This document shows positions 1 to 8,939 of a stretch of 10,514 nt of DNA, one piece after another. Positions within the stretch are counted from its first letter, which is position 1. Each line of letters begins with the position of its first letter. The position numbers and the translations under genes were made by a program. The stretch covers positions 1 through 10,514 of the forward strand of contig JAJAYG010000162.1 of NCBI GenBank assembly GCA_026786335.1. Reading direction: 5' to 3'. The notes under the pieces are model-generated. The model was not told where the DNA came from. It saw only the letters and a list, made by a program, of their open reading frames with translations, and did no database searches. The stretch comes from Chitinophagales bacterium. GTDB lineage: Bacteria; Bacteroidota; Bacteroidia; Chitinophagales; UBA10324.

Positions 1-27
1 ATTTTCATCATTTCATAATTCACGCGA

Positions 28-2970
28 ATGAAATACTTGATAATAATTTTAGTGTTCTTAATACTATTGTTTGATTGGTTAATGCTAAATGCACAAACTA
101 TAGATATGGCATTAGGCTATCAAAGAACTTTTAACAATGATTTTATTGGTTATAACGGGCAGAGTATGGAGCGCGATTCGATTGGATGGAGTAATCCCTT
201 TTTGCTTAGCAATTTACCGAAGCTCAATCCTAAAAATATAAGGTACCCGGGCGGGGGAGTATCAAATTGGTGGGATTGGAGAAAAGGTTGGTTTGTAAAT
301 GATCCCGGGTTACCACCTGCATATAGTGGTATTCCGGTAAGAGATAATCGACTTGAGAATTTTAAAAAATCAATCGATGCCACAGGGTCAAATGCAATAT
401 TGGTTTTGAACATGATTACTTCAACGTTATCAGATCAGGTTGCAATGCTTAAGCATGCAGATTCGATTGGCATTAAAGTCAAGCTTGTTGAATTAGGATC
501 TGAATTCTATCTTGAGGGGGGAGATGATTCAGTTGCAATTGTTAATTTATTTCCTACCGCAGAATCATATGCCATTGTAGCTTCTAAATGGGCTGATACT
601 ATTCACAAATATTTTCCACTGGCAAAAGTGGCTGCACAAGGAGCCTACAACAGAAATAATGCCCCAAGAAGAATCACCTGGGATGAAAATTTATATCCAT
701 CACTTCATGGAGAAAATGTAATTTCATTTCACACTTACATGAGTGCTGCAAAAGCTGATGAAGAATACAATAATACAATTGGAGCATTTACTTCAGCCGA
801 ATTACCAACTCTCTTTTCAAGACCATTTAAGATGTGGGATATTCTAAGTACTGAAGATTTGCCTCTTGTTCCAAAAGGTGATGATGTTTGGATTACAGAA
901 TATAATTTAAGAGATAAAAATAAACCTACACAAGGTTGCTGGGCACATGGATTGTTTGCCGCAACTCAAACAATGTTGTTTCTTAATGATTCGCGCATTA
1001 AACATTTGGCTTTTCACTCCATGGATGGCACTGCAGTGGCAGGTTCTTTTTTTAATGTTATTGATGGCTACAATTATGGAAGTGCAGGTCACTTTATTCC
1101 TCCCACAAATCCTCCTGCATCAACACAGTATTGGGGGCTTACTGCAGCCGGAAGAACAATGCAGCAACTTGGCTTGGCAATGAAAAACATGACCAATGCT
1201 TCTCCTCTAGAATTTTATGCCTTACCTACCATCACTACTATTGATGGAGAAGATACCATTACATATCCGGCAATTTATGGTTGGGCTTTTACAAGTAATG
1301 ATTCAACTCAAGTTTGTATTGTTAATCTTTCTGCAACTGAATACAAAATTACCACGTCCTCAATATTTCCGGCAAGCGGAAAGTTTGAGAGATATTATGG
1401 TGATGCACTTATGTATGTAGCGTATGAAAGTGACCTTTCACAAAAAGGTCCTGCAGTTTTACCCACTGGTAGTTTGGCTTTAAAAGCATATTCTATTACA
1501 AGAATTAAAGCGGGAACAGTGCCCGCGCCACCTCCAACTATTTCTATGGTTGCTAACGGAACAACAACATTTTGCAGTGGTGATAGTGTTCAACTTGATG
1601 CGGGAGCAAATTATCTTGAATACCTGTGGTCAACCGGTGCAACAACAAAAAACATTTGGGCAAAAAAGAATGAAAGCTATTGGGTTAGAGTCAGAAATGT
1701 TCACAATGGTTATTGGACTGCTGATACAACTGTTGTAACAGTTAATTCCTTACCATCTAAACCAACAATTAAAGTTCCATTGATAGTTACGTTTTGTGAA
1801 GGAGAAATTTTTAATATGGAAGTAAAGGCTCCCGATTCAGAACTTACATACTCATGGAGCAATGGACTTACAGGTACAACTTCACAAACAACAATTGGTG
1901 GAGCATTTACTGTTACAGCCACAAATAGTGTTGGATGTTCAAAAAAATCTGACCCTCTGTCAGTTACTGAATTCACATCACCAAAACCAGTTGTAACCCC
2001 TGGCGGCCCATTGGAAAATTGTTATGATAATGTATCAGCTTTAAATGCAGGTGGCGGTTATAAATCATACACATGGAATGATGGGAAAGTAGGGCAAAAA
2101 TATACTCCTTCTGTCTCAGGAACCTATTCATGCACAGTCGTAGATTTTAATGTTTGTAGTGGCAAATCAAATTCAGTTTCTCTTACCATACATGAACCAG
2201 CACTTCCTGTAGTTACTATAAATGGACCTACTGCATTTTGCGATGGAACTTCACCAACCTATTTAAAAGCTCCGGCTGGCTTTTCTTATCAATGGTTAAA
2301 AGGCAGTACTTCATTAGAAGGTGAAACTAACAGCAAGTATTACCCAACAAAAGGAGGAACTTACAAAGTGAAAATAATTGATACGTGGAGTTGTACAAAA
2401 AAATCTAGCGGTACATCCATAACAGTAAACAAGAATCCGACAACAAAAATCACGATACTCAATGGAGATGACAAGAAAATATGCGTAGGAATTGAAACAG
2501 TTACCCTGCAAGCAAAAGCAGGAAGCGGTTACACTTACAAATGGAAACTGGATGCAATTACAATTCCGCTTGCAATTGATCAAAATTATATTGCACTTGC
2601 AGCAGGTGATTTTACCTATAAAGTAACAGATGCAAATGGTTGTACTGCTACATCGGCAATTACAACTATAACAAATAACTGTAAGATTATAAATGATGAT
2701 GGTGGAACGAAGGAAGTGAGATTGCTTGAAATTTATCCTAATCCTGCTTCTTCATCAGTTAACATTCATTCACATATTAATGGAGATGTGCAGGAAGCAT
2801 TTATTACAGTTAGAAATATTGTAGGGCAATCTTTAATCGAAGCTAAGGAGAAAATTGAATCAGGTGAGTTGAATGCTGATTATGATGTTTCTCAATTGCC
2901 TGCAGGAATTTATTTTGTGGTAATGAAGCAGGCTGATCAAACAATAGTTAAAAAGTTGATCATAGAATAA
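28..2970 (+). CDS. Secreted T9SS cargo: glycoside-hydrolase-like (clan GH-A type) protein with five Ig/PKD-like domains
   Basis: Predicted 980-residue exported protein. Residues 1-23 form a signal peptide (hydrophobic core 4-20, cleavage likely near NAQ-T). Residues 25-400 read as a TIM-barrel glycosidase of arabinofuranosidase/GH39/GH79-like character: IRYPGGG at 71-77, aromatic-rich WW at 81-82, ELGSEF at 155-160 (E159, candidate acid/base) and WITEYN at 288-293 (E291, candidate nucleophile), in the order and roughly the spacing of clan GH-A. Residues 410-493 look like the accessory beta-sandwich of such enzymes. Five Ig/PKD-like repeats follow (about 503-575, 580-648, 653-721, 727-801, 807-885), each opening with a Cys motif such as TFCSGD or AFCDGT. 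The C-terminus (897-980) is a type A T9SS sorting domain: EIYPNP at 901-906, LPAGIYFV at 957-964, ending VKKLIIE. It probably acts at the cell surface or outside the cell on a polysaccharide. Substrate is unknown and no SusC/SusD genes are visible. The ATG is chosen because it gives a complete signal peptide; no Shine-Dalgarno is present. Domain types are inferred from motifs only. Confidence 0.85.
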   Translation: MKYLIIILVFLILLFDWLMLNAQTIDMALGYQRTFNNDFIGYNGQSMERDSIGWSNPFLLSNLPKLNPKNIRYPGGGVSNWWDWRKGWFVNDPGLPPAYSGIPVRDNRLENFKKSIDATGSNAILVLNMITSTLSDQVAMLKHADSIGIKVKLVELGSEFYLEGGDDSVAIVNLFPTAESYAIVASKWADTIHKYFPLAKVAAQGAYNRNNAPRRITWDENLYPSLHGENVISFHTYMSAAKADEEYNNTIGAFTSAELPTLFSRPFKMWDILSTEDLPLVPKGDDVWITEYNLRDKNKPTQGCWAHGLFAATQTMLFLNDSRIKHLAFHSMDGTAVAGSFFNVIDGYNYGSAGHFIPPTNPPASTQYWGLTAAGRTMQQLGLAMKNMTNASPLEFYALPTITTIDGEDTITYPAIYGWAFTSNDSTQVCIVNLSATEYKITTSSIFPASGKFERYYGDALMYVAYESDLSQKGPAVLPTGSLALKAYSITRIKAGTVPAPPPTISMVANGTTTFCSGDSVQLDAGANYLEYLWSTGATTKNIWAKKNESYWVRVRNVHNGYWTADTTVVTVNSLPSKPTIKVPLIVTFCEGEIFNMEVKAPDSELTYSWSNGLTGTTSQTTIGGAFTVTATNSVGCSKKSDPLSVTEFTSPKPVVTPGGPLENCYDNVSALNAGGGYKSYTWNDGKVGQKYTPSVSGTYSCTVVDFNVCSGKSNSVSLTIHEPALPVVTINGPTAFCDGTSPTYLKAPAGFSYQWLKGSTSLEGETNSKYYPTKGGTYKVKIIDTWSCTKKSSGTSITVNKNPTTKITILNGDDKKICVGIETVTLQAKAGSGYTYKWKLDAITIPLAIDQNYIALAAGDFTYKVTDANGCTATSAITTITNNCKIINDDGGTKEVRLLEIYPNPASSSVNIHSHINGDVQEAFITVRNIVGQSLIEAKEKIESGELNADYDVSQLPAGIYFVVMKQADQTIVKKLIIE

Positions 2971-2991
2971 GAGGCAACATTATAACAACAA

Positions 2992-3026
2992 AAAAAACAC
3001 CGATGGAAATCTCATCGGTGTTTTTT
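2992..3026. terminator. Bidirectional intrinsic terminator
   Basis: A perfect 14-bp stem (AAAAAACACCGATG at 2992-3005, CATCGGTGTTTTTT at 3013-3026) encloses a 7-base loop. The G/C-containing core is flanked by A and T tracts, so either strand gives a hairpin followed by a U run. It lies between the stop of the secreted glycosidase-like gene (2970) and the stop of the convergent RND pump gene (3041), and can end transcripts from both sides. Confidence 0.93.
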
Positions 3027-3040
3027 GTTTAGTGATTTAC

Positions 3041-6000
3041 TCAAACATTATTTGAACCTGAAGTAACCGGAACACTTTTTTTTATGCCTGTTTTATTAAA
3101 GAACCACGACTTGAACCCTTCGTTCAATAAATACATCACCGGTACTACAAGAAGTGTTATAAAAGTTGCGTAACCTAACCCGAAAATAATAGTCCACGCA
3201 AGCGGTCCCCAGAAAACAACGTTTTCACCACCTAACCAAATATCTGGTTTTAAGGCGGTGATTAAACCATAGAAGTTAATATTCAAACCGATTGCAAGCG
3301 GAATCATACCGAGCATGGTTGCAGTAGCAGTTAACACCACAGGAGTCATTCTGATTTTAGCTGCTTCAACCACTGCTTCTTCTATTTTAACCCCTTGTGA
3401 AATTAGAAGGTCGGTAAATTCTACAAGCAGAATTCCGTTCCTTACCACAATACCTAATAAAGCCACAACACCAACACCGGTCATCACAGCAGAGAATGCC
3501 ATTCCAGTAAATCCATATCCAAGTAATACTCCAATAATGCTGAATACAACTTCGGCAAAAATGATTATTGGTTTTGAAATGGAGTTGAATTGTGTTACCA
3601 AAATAACAATGATCAGGAACAATGAAATGATCCATGCAACACCCATAAAGTTGATTGTTTCTTCCATATCCTGGCTTGCACCAGTGTAACCAATTGTGAT
3701 TCCCTCGGGAGATTTATAGTTCTTTAATGCTTCCATTACTTTACCCATGATAACAGGTTGCTGACTTTCATAACCTGTTAAAAGATTTGATCCAAGTGTA
3801 ACTACTCTTTTTTGATCAATTCTTTTTACACCTGAATAGGTGGTTGAATATCTAAAATTTGCAAAGGAGCTGAAGGGGATTTGTTTTATCTGCCCATTGC
3901 TTTGATCACGGAATGTAATTTTTAAATCCTGCAACTGATCAATATTTTTTCTTTGAACTTCATCATAGCGGATAACAATAGGATAGTCATCATTTCCTTC
4001 TTTGTATTTCGATGCTTCCCAACCATAAACAGCATTTCTTATTTCAAATCCTGCTTGTTGTGTAGTGATGCCAACCCGATTCATTAGCTCACGATCAAGA
4101 TCAATTGTAATCTCAGGTTTGTTTGCCTGCAAATCTGTTTTAAGCTCTTCTATTCCTTCAATGTTGAGTGAATCGAGATACCTTTTAATTTCATTGCTGG
4201 TGGCAATCAGTGATTCAAAATTGTCACCGGTAATCTCAATGTTAATTGGTTTGCCTTGTGGTGGTCCGTTTTGTTCTACACCTATCGTGATTTGCGCACC
4301 GGGTATTCCTTTAACTGCTTCACGGAATTTTTCTACATAGAGTTGTGAGCGCCTGTTACGCCTTTCTGCCGGATCAATAAATGCAACTGCAACTTTTCCT
4401 TTATTTGAGCTTATGCTTTGATCAAATTGATCTTCACTGGCACCAAGCGCCACGTTTGAAATAACTGATTTTACAATCGGGTTATCTTTTCCAAGCACAT
4501 TAAAAATTCTGTTCTCAACAATTTTTGTAACAGAGTCAGTTTTTGTTTGATCGGTTCCCGAAGGCATGGTTACATAAGTAAAAATGAAATTGGGATCACC
4601 TGTTGGAAATTGTTCTAATCCCGGTTTTGTAATCATCAACATTACAATTGCCAGAATAAGAGTACTGAATATTGAAACGAATAAAATTACAGGATGTACC
4701 AAAGTCCATCTTAGAAAGTTTGCATAACGACTTTGAAACCATGGCCAGCCCTTCTTTTGAAAACTTTTTACCCAATTAATTAATACCAATTGATAAAGCC
4801 AATACAAAATCACAAGAGCAATAATTAAATTTCCAAGTAAAAGATATCCTGAAATACTTAACACCAATCCAAAGATTGCAATGATTCCCGACCAGATTAT
4901 TTGTTTTCTTCTGTTAGGAATTTCATTTTCGTTGTGTGGCTTCATAAATGTTGCTGCAAAAACCGGGTTAAATAAATATGCTACAACCAAGGATGCAGTA
5001 AGCGTTAGAATAAGTGTTACAGGCAATGAATGCATGAAAGATCCAATAACACCCGGCCAAAATAAGAGCGGGAAAAATGGTGCAAGCGTAGTCATGGTCC
5101 CTGCTAACACAGGAATAAAAACTTCACCTGCTGCAGTTTTTGCTGCCTGTTTAATGGGGACTTTTCCATTTGCAAAAATGCGGTGCGTGTTTTCGATTAC
5201 AACAATCGCATCATCAACCACAATTCCTAAACTTAGAAGAAACCCGAAAAGAACAATCACATTCATTGTCCACCCTGCAAAACTTAAAACAATAAAAGCA
5301 ATGAACATTGAAAGCGGGACAGAAAGCCCCACAAACATTGCATCGGTTGCGCCCATAAAAAACATGAGTACAAGTGTTACTAAAATAAAACCAATGATGA
5401 TGGTATTTATAAGATCTGCAACCTGTGTGCGTGTTGTTGTTGAGGTATCACCGGTAATAACCAGGTCTACATCTTTTGGAATTTCTTTTCCCCCGGTAAG
5501 ATTTACTATTTCATGAATTCTGTCTGATGCTTCGATAAGATTAGCGCCGCTCTTTTTAATTACATTAAGCGTAATTACTTTCTTCTTATTCAGTTGTGCA
5601 AACGATTCCTGCTCTTTGAAACTATCTTTTATTTCTGCAATATCACGCAAGTAAATAGGATTGTTTTGCATGTTATTAATGATCAGGTTCTGAATCTGCC
5701 CAACACTTGAAAACTCTCCGTTCACCGTAATACTTCTTCTTACTTCACCCAATTTTATAGTACCGCCCGATATAATTCTGTTCTCACTGCTGATGGCTGA
5801 ATAGATATCATACATACTGATTTGAGCCGCCTCCATCTTGTACATATCAACGTTGATCTGGATTTCTCTTTCAGGAGATCCTATAATATCGACTTTAGAA
5901 ATTTGTTGAACTGCTTCAATTTTATCCTGCAATAACTCTGCATACTTTTTTAATGAAGCAAGATCATAATCGCCGCTCACGTTAACCTGCATAATCGGGA

Positions 6001-6436
6001 TTTGCGAAAACTCAACTTTATTTGCATTGGGTCCCCATGTTGGATCCAAATCACTTGGCAGGTTAGGTTTTGCCTTATCAAGTGCATCTTTTACTTTTTG
6101 ATTAGCTTCATCAATATCGGTTCCTGAAATAAATTCAACCTGTATAGAAGAAAAATCCTGAACAGAGCTGCTTGTGATTTTATTTATTCCGCTAATAGCG
6201 CCAATCTCTTTTTCAAGAGGTTTGGTAATCAGATTTTCAATGTCGGTAGGGGCTGAACCCGGGTAAATTGTTGAAACATATACAGTAGGCATTGTTACAT
6301 CGGGAAAGAGCTCCTTAGGCAAAGCATTGTATGCTCTAATTCCCATAATTGTGAGCAGAACAATGATGATAAAAATTGTAGTGCGGTTATCAATTGCCCA
6401 GCTACTTCCTTTAAACTCTTTGATCGTGTCTTTCAT
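3041..6436 (-). CDS. RND efflux pump, inner-membrane permease (AcrB/HAE1-type)
   Basis: Predicted 1131-residue proton-driven inner-membrane transporter, the engine of the tripartite pump encoded in this operon. TM1 lies at about 18-35, followed by a first periplasmic pore/docking region (about 40-340) and a TM2-TM6 block (about 341-497). TM4 carries GIVVDDAIVVIEN (404-416); D408 and D409 match AcrB Asp407/Asp408 of the proton relay. TM7 is at about 579-601, the second periplasmic region at about 605-925, and TM8-TM12 at about 930-1105. R999 in TM10 (GIVVRNGILLVEF) occupies the place of AcrB Lys940, and R1029 matches Arg971. Two extra hydrophobic stretches (about 512-534 and 535-555) lie in the TM6-TM7 linker, so 14 membrane spans are possible. 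The length is somewhat above AcrB's roughly 1050 residues. It starts 80 bases after the adaptor gene, with an AT-rich palindrome (6443-6455) just before the ATG and no Shine-Dalgarno. As last gene of the operon it ends at the bidirectional terminator. Drug versus other hydrophobic substrate cannot be told; no heavy-metal (CzcA) assignment is justified. Confidence 0.96.
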   Translation of the reverse strand: MKDTIKEFKGSSWAIDNRTTIFIIIVLLTIMGIRAYNALPKELFPDVTMPTVYVSTIYPGSAPTDIENLITKPLEKEIGAISGINKITSSSVQDFSSIQVEFISGTDIDEANQKVKDALDKAKPNLPSDLDPTWGPNANKVEFSQIPIMQVNVSGDYDLASLKKYAELLQDKIEAVQQISKVDIIGSPEREIQINVDMYKMEAAQISMYDIYSAISSENRIISGGTIKLGEVRRSITVNGEFSSVGQIQNLIINNMQNNPIYLRDIAEIKDSFKEQESFAQLNKKKVITLNVIKKSGANLIEASDRIHEIVNLTGGKEIPKDVDLVITGDTSTTTRTQVADLINTIIIGFILVTLVLMFFMGATDAMFVGLSVPLSMFIAFIVLSFAGWTMNVIVLFGFLLSLGIVVDDAIVVIENTHRIFANGKVPIKQAAKTAAGEVFIPVLAGTMTTLAPFFPLLFWPGVIGSFMHSLPVTLILTLTASLVVAYLFNPVFAATFMKPHNENEIPNRRKQIIWSGIIAIFGLVLSISGYLLLGNLIIALVILYWLYQLVLINWVKSFQKKGWPWFQSRYANFLRWTLVHPVILFVSIFSTLILAIVMLMITKPGLEQFPTGDPNFIFTYVTMPSGTDQTKTDSVTKIVENRIFNVLGKDNPIVKSVISNVALGASEDQFDQSISSNKGKVAVAFIDPAERRNRRSQLYVEKFREAVKGIPGAQITIGVEQNGPPQGKPINIEITGDNFESLIATSNEIKRYLDSLNIEGIEELKTDLQANKPEITIDLDRELMNRVGITTQQAGFEIRNAVYGWEASKYKEGNDDYPIVIRYDEVQRKNIDQLQDLKITFRDQSNGQIKQIPFSSFANFRYSTTYSGVKRIDQKRVVTLGSNLLTGYESQQPVIMGKVMEALKNYKSPEGITIGYTGASQDMEETINFMGVAWIISLFLIIVILVTQFNSISKPIIIFAEVVFSIIGVLLGYGFTGMAFSAVMTGVGVVALLGIVVRNGILLVEFTDLLISQGVKIEEAVVEAAKIRMTPVVLTATATMLGMIPLAIGLNINFYGLITALKPDIWLGGENVVFWGPLAWTIIFGLGYATFITLLVVPVMYLLNEGFKSWFFNKTGIKKSVPVTSGSNNV

Positions 6437-6516
6437 TGATATGTATTTTAAATACTAAATCTTGAATTCATCTCTGAAATTCAAAATTCATTTTAGGGGT
6501 GCTTAAAAATTTTGAA

Positions 6517-7557
6517 TTAGAATTTGATTACTTGTCCGCTTATAAGATCCTGATAGCCGGCTGTAATAATTTTATCTCCTGCAGTAATTCCGCTTATAAC
6601 CTCAATCTTTCCATCGTAAATAATTCCTGTGGTAACCACTTCGCGCTTAGCCGTTTTTCTTGCGCCATCATCTGTTGCAACATAGATAAACTGACCATCG
6701 CCTGATTTATGAATAAGATTAACATCCAGCACAAAGGTGCTTTTTGCTTCATAGTCAAGAATCTTTATCACAACAATCATATTTGGTTTGTAAGCTTCTT
6801 TGCTTGGTAACTTTGCTTCAACTTTAAATGATCTTGATTGCGGGTTAATCACTTTTGCTGCATAACTTACTTGTGATTCAATCTCTGTATTCAGGGTAGG
6901 AAATAATATCATAACTTTTTTTCCTGCTACCACAGATGCTGCGTAGCTTTCAGAAACATCACCAACTGCTTTGAGGTTGCTCATGTTAACTACTCTTATT
7001 CCTCCAAACCCGGGTGAGCCCATTTGCCCGACTTTAAGATCTACAGCGTCAACAACTCCATTGATTGGTGAAACAAGTCTCGACATTGCAAACTGTTCGT
7101 TGGTTGCTGCCAATTGTTTTTCTAAAGTTTGAACAGTGTTCTTAGAGGTTAGATATTGTACTTCGGTACCAATATTTTGCTCCCATAATGCTTTTTGTTT
7201 CGCATACAGGTCATTTGCAAATGCAAGTTGGTTTTTTACTCCTTCTACATTTTGTTGCATTGCTCCATTATCAGTTTCTGCAAGCACTTGCCCTTTTCTT
7301 ACCTGTTGCCCGATAGAAACACTTATTGATTTTATTGTTCCCGGAACCTGCGGTGTAACGGTAACATTATCTTCAGCTTCAACTTTTCCCTGCAATTCAA
7401 TGTAATGCTGGAAAGGTGAAGGTGCAGCTTCAGTTACAGTTACAAGAACTGCCTTTTCAGGAGCTGCTCCGCTCTCTGTTTTCTTTTGATCAGCGTCAGA
7501 TGATGAGCATCCTGCAAGTGCAGCTAATAGCAGCGTAATCAGTAATTGGTTTTTCAT
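6517..7557 (-). CDS. RND efflux periplasmic adaptor (membrane fusion) lipoprotein
   Basis: Predicted 346-residue HlyD/AcrA-family adaptor that bridges the RND permease and the TolC-type channel in the periplasm. The N-terminus is a lipoprotein signal with lipobox LAGC at 14-17, so lipidation is expected at Cys17, anchoring the protein in a membrane. The first half of the lipoyl (barrel-sandwich) domain is at about 60-98 (VPGTIKSISVSIGQQVRKGQ at 71-90). A coiled-coil hairpin spans about 99-158, and the second lipoyl half is at about 160-182 (SPINGVVDAVDLKVGQMG). Beta-barrel and membrane-proximal domains follow (about 190-346), ending with GDKIITAGYQDLISGQVIKF. The short hairpin fits an AcrA-like adaptor. 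It lies 35 bases downstream of the channel gene and 80 bases upstream of the permease gene on the same strand, so co-transcription is very likely. The start is fixed by the lipobox at the usual distance. Confidence 0.95.
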   Translation of the reverse strand: MKNQLLITLLLAALAGCSSSDADQKKTESGAAPEKAVLVTVTEAAPSPFQHYIELQGKVEAEDNVTVTPQVPGTIKSISVSIGQQVRKGQVLAETDNGAMQQNVEGVKNQLAFANDLYAKQKALWEQNIGTEVQYLTSKNTVQTLEKQLAATNEQFAMSRLVSPINGVVDAVDLKVGQMGSPGFGGIRVVNMSNLKAVGDVSESYAASVVAGKKVMILFPTLNTEIESQVSYAAKVINPQSRSFKVEAKLPSKEAYKPNMIVVIKILDYEAKSTFVLDVNLIHKSGDGQFIYVATDDGARKTAKREVVTTGIIYDGKIEVISGITAGDKIITAGYQDLISGQVIKF

Positions 7558-7592
7558 AATTTTAATTGATTGTATGTTCAGTTGAGTTAATT

Positions 7593-8939
7593 TTATTTGT
7601 TAAGAATTCCCAGTGCTTTATCAAGATCAATTTTTGCCACCCATGCCTCGTATAAAGCGTTGAGGTAATTTGTTTGCGAATCTTTTAATGATGTTTCGGC
7701 ATCAGTAACTTCTAAGCTACTGCCCACACCCACTTCAAATTTTTTGCGTGAAATAGTAACAATCTCTTTCGCTAAATCCTGATTGCTGCGCTGAACATTT
7801 AAAGATGCAATTGCATTTTGTAAACTCGTTTTTGCAGATATCACTTCGAGGTTCATTGCATTTTGAAAGTTGAGCATATCATTTTCTCTTTTTTCCAGCG
7901 AGAGTTTTCCCTGTTGAATTTGACGTGCTTTTTGTAGCCCGTCAAAAATGGGAACATTAAGAGTAAAACCTATAAGGGCAATGTTGTACCATTTACTTGA
8001 AGCAATAAGATCGAATTCATTTACCTGTGACTGATAACTATAACTTCCTATAGCGTAAAGAGTAGGGATATATCCAACTTTGTATTGCTTGATATTCATC
8101 TCGGCAAGTGATATTGATGTTTGCAACATTTGGTACTCAATGCGGTTATTGATATCGGGTGTTGATGAATTCTGAAGTATGGATTCAAAATCTGCTTCTC
8201 TCAATTGTTCAGTTAGTTCAATCGGTTGATTTACATCCATACCCATTTGAAATTTTAAAAGGTAAACACTGAGTGTTTTAAATTTATCTACTTTTTCTTT
8301 TTCTGCCAGAAGATTATTGTAACCAACAGAAATTCTGTCAACATCAACTTTTTCTACAAAGCCACTTTGATAAATTGCCTTTGTATCATCCAATGTTTTT
8401 TTTAAGCTCCCAATATTTGCATCTAATTGTGTTGATCTTTCATTTGCAATTAAAGCAGCGAGGTATGCTTTCATTACTGCTTGCCGTGTTTCTATTTCAC
8501 TGCGCGAAGTAGTTTTTGTTGAAAGATCTGCTAATGCTTTTGTTGCTTTTAGTCCCAGAAAATACCTGCCATCAAAAATCAATTGAGAAGCTGATAGGCT
8601 TGCAGTAGCATTGTATTGCGTTCCAAATTGTACAGCTTGATAAGTGCCCGGTTCACCACCAAAAAATTCAGCGGGTATTAATGATGTTGGCAGTCTTAGA
8701 AAATCTACAAATTCAAATTTGCCACTTACCTGAGGTAAGGCGATACCTGTGTATTCCTGCGATTGCCGATGCGAAATCTGTTCATCGAGCCGTGCATTTT
8801 TTAATGTGGTTTGGTTCTCCATCGCATAGTCTACACATTGCTGTAAACTCATTGACATTGTAGTGGAGGTGGAAGTTTGTGAGAATGACTTAATGCCGAA
8901 GAGCATTAACAGAATTAGAATGCTTGTGATCTTTTTCAT
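7593..8939 (-). CDS. TolC-family outer-membrane efflux channel
   Basis: Predicted 448-residue outer-membrane factor, the exit duct of the tripartite pump. A signal peptide covers about 1-21 (SFSQT at the likely cleavage site). The mature protein shows the two-fold internal repeat of the OEP family: LIFDGRYFLGLKATKA at 120-135 matches VPIFDGLQKARQIQQGK at 329-345, and the long helical segments around 150-230 and 355-445 correspond, with YQSGFVEKVDVDRISVGYNN (190-209) parallel to FEVGVGSSLEVTDAETSL (401-418). Length is normal for the family. The ATG (8937-8939) overlaps the stop of the upstream regulator gene as ATGA, which indicates translational coupling; the adaptor gene begins 35 bases after this gene ends. 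The N-terminal QQCVDYAMENQ segment (33-43) is the usual start of an OEP domain. Confidence 0.95.
   Translation of the reverse strand: MKKITSILILLMLFGIKSFSQTSTSTTMSMSLQQCVDYAMENQTTLKNARLDEQISHRQSQEYTGIALPQVSGKFEFVDFLRLPTSLIPAEFFGGEPGTYQAVQFGTQYNATASLSASQLIFDGRYFLGLKATKALADLSTKTTSRSEIETRQAVMKAYLAALIANERSTQLDANIGSLKKTLDDTKAIYQSGFVEKVDVDRISVGYNNLLAEKEKVDKFKTLSVYLLKFQMGMDVNQPIELTEQLREADFESILQNSSTPDINNRIEYQMLQTSISLAEMNIKQYKVGYIPTLYAIGSYSYQSQVNEFDLIASSKWYNIALIGFTLNVPIFDGLQKARQIQQGKLSLEKRENDMLNFQNAMNLEVISAKTSLQNAIASLNVQRSNQDLAKEIVTISRKKFEVGVGSSLEVTDAETSLKDSQTNYLNALYEAWVAKIDLDKALGILNK

Noticed and set aside
3315..3689. Plus-strand open frame inside the 3' part of the RND gene
   Set aside because: Antisense shadow of the TM8-TM11 coding region with no recognisable domain or start context.
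4881..5516. Long plus-strand open frame (211 codons) opposite the RND pump gene
   Set aside because: It is antisense to a clearly coding RND region, has low-complexity Thr/Ser/Ile/Lys-rich composition with no family motif, and is an expected by-product of the codon use on the other strand.
6462..6484. TTGAATT/AATTCAA inverted repeat in the adaptor-pump gap
   Set aside because: Only seven A/T-rich pairs with a 9-base loop; expected by chance here and too weak to claim as an attenuator or processing site.
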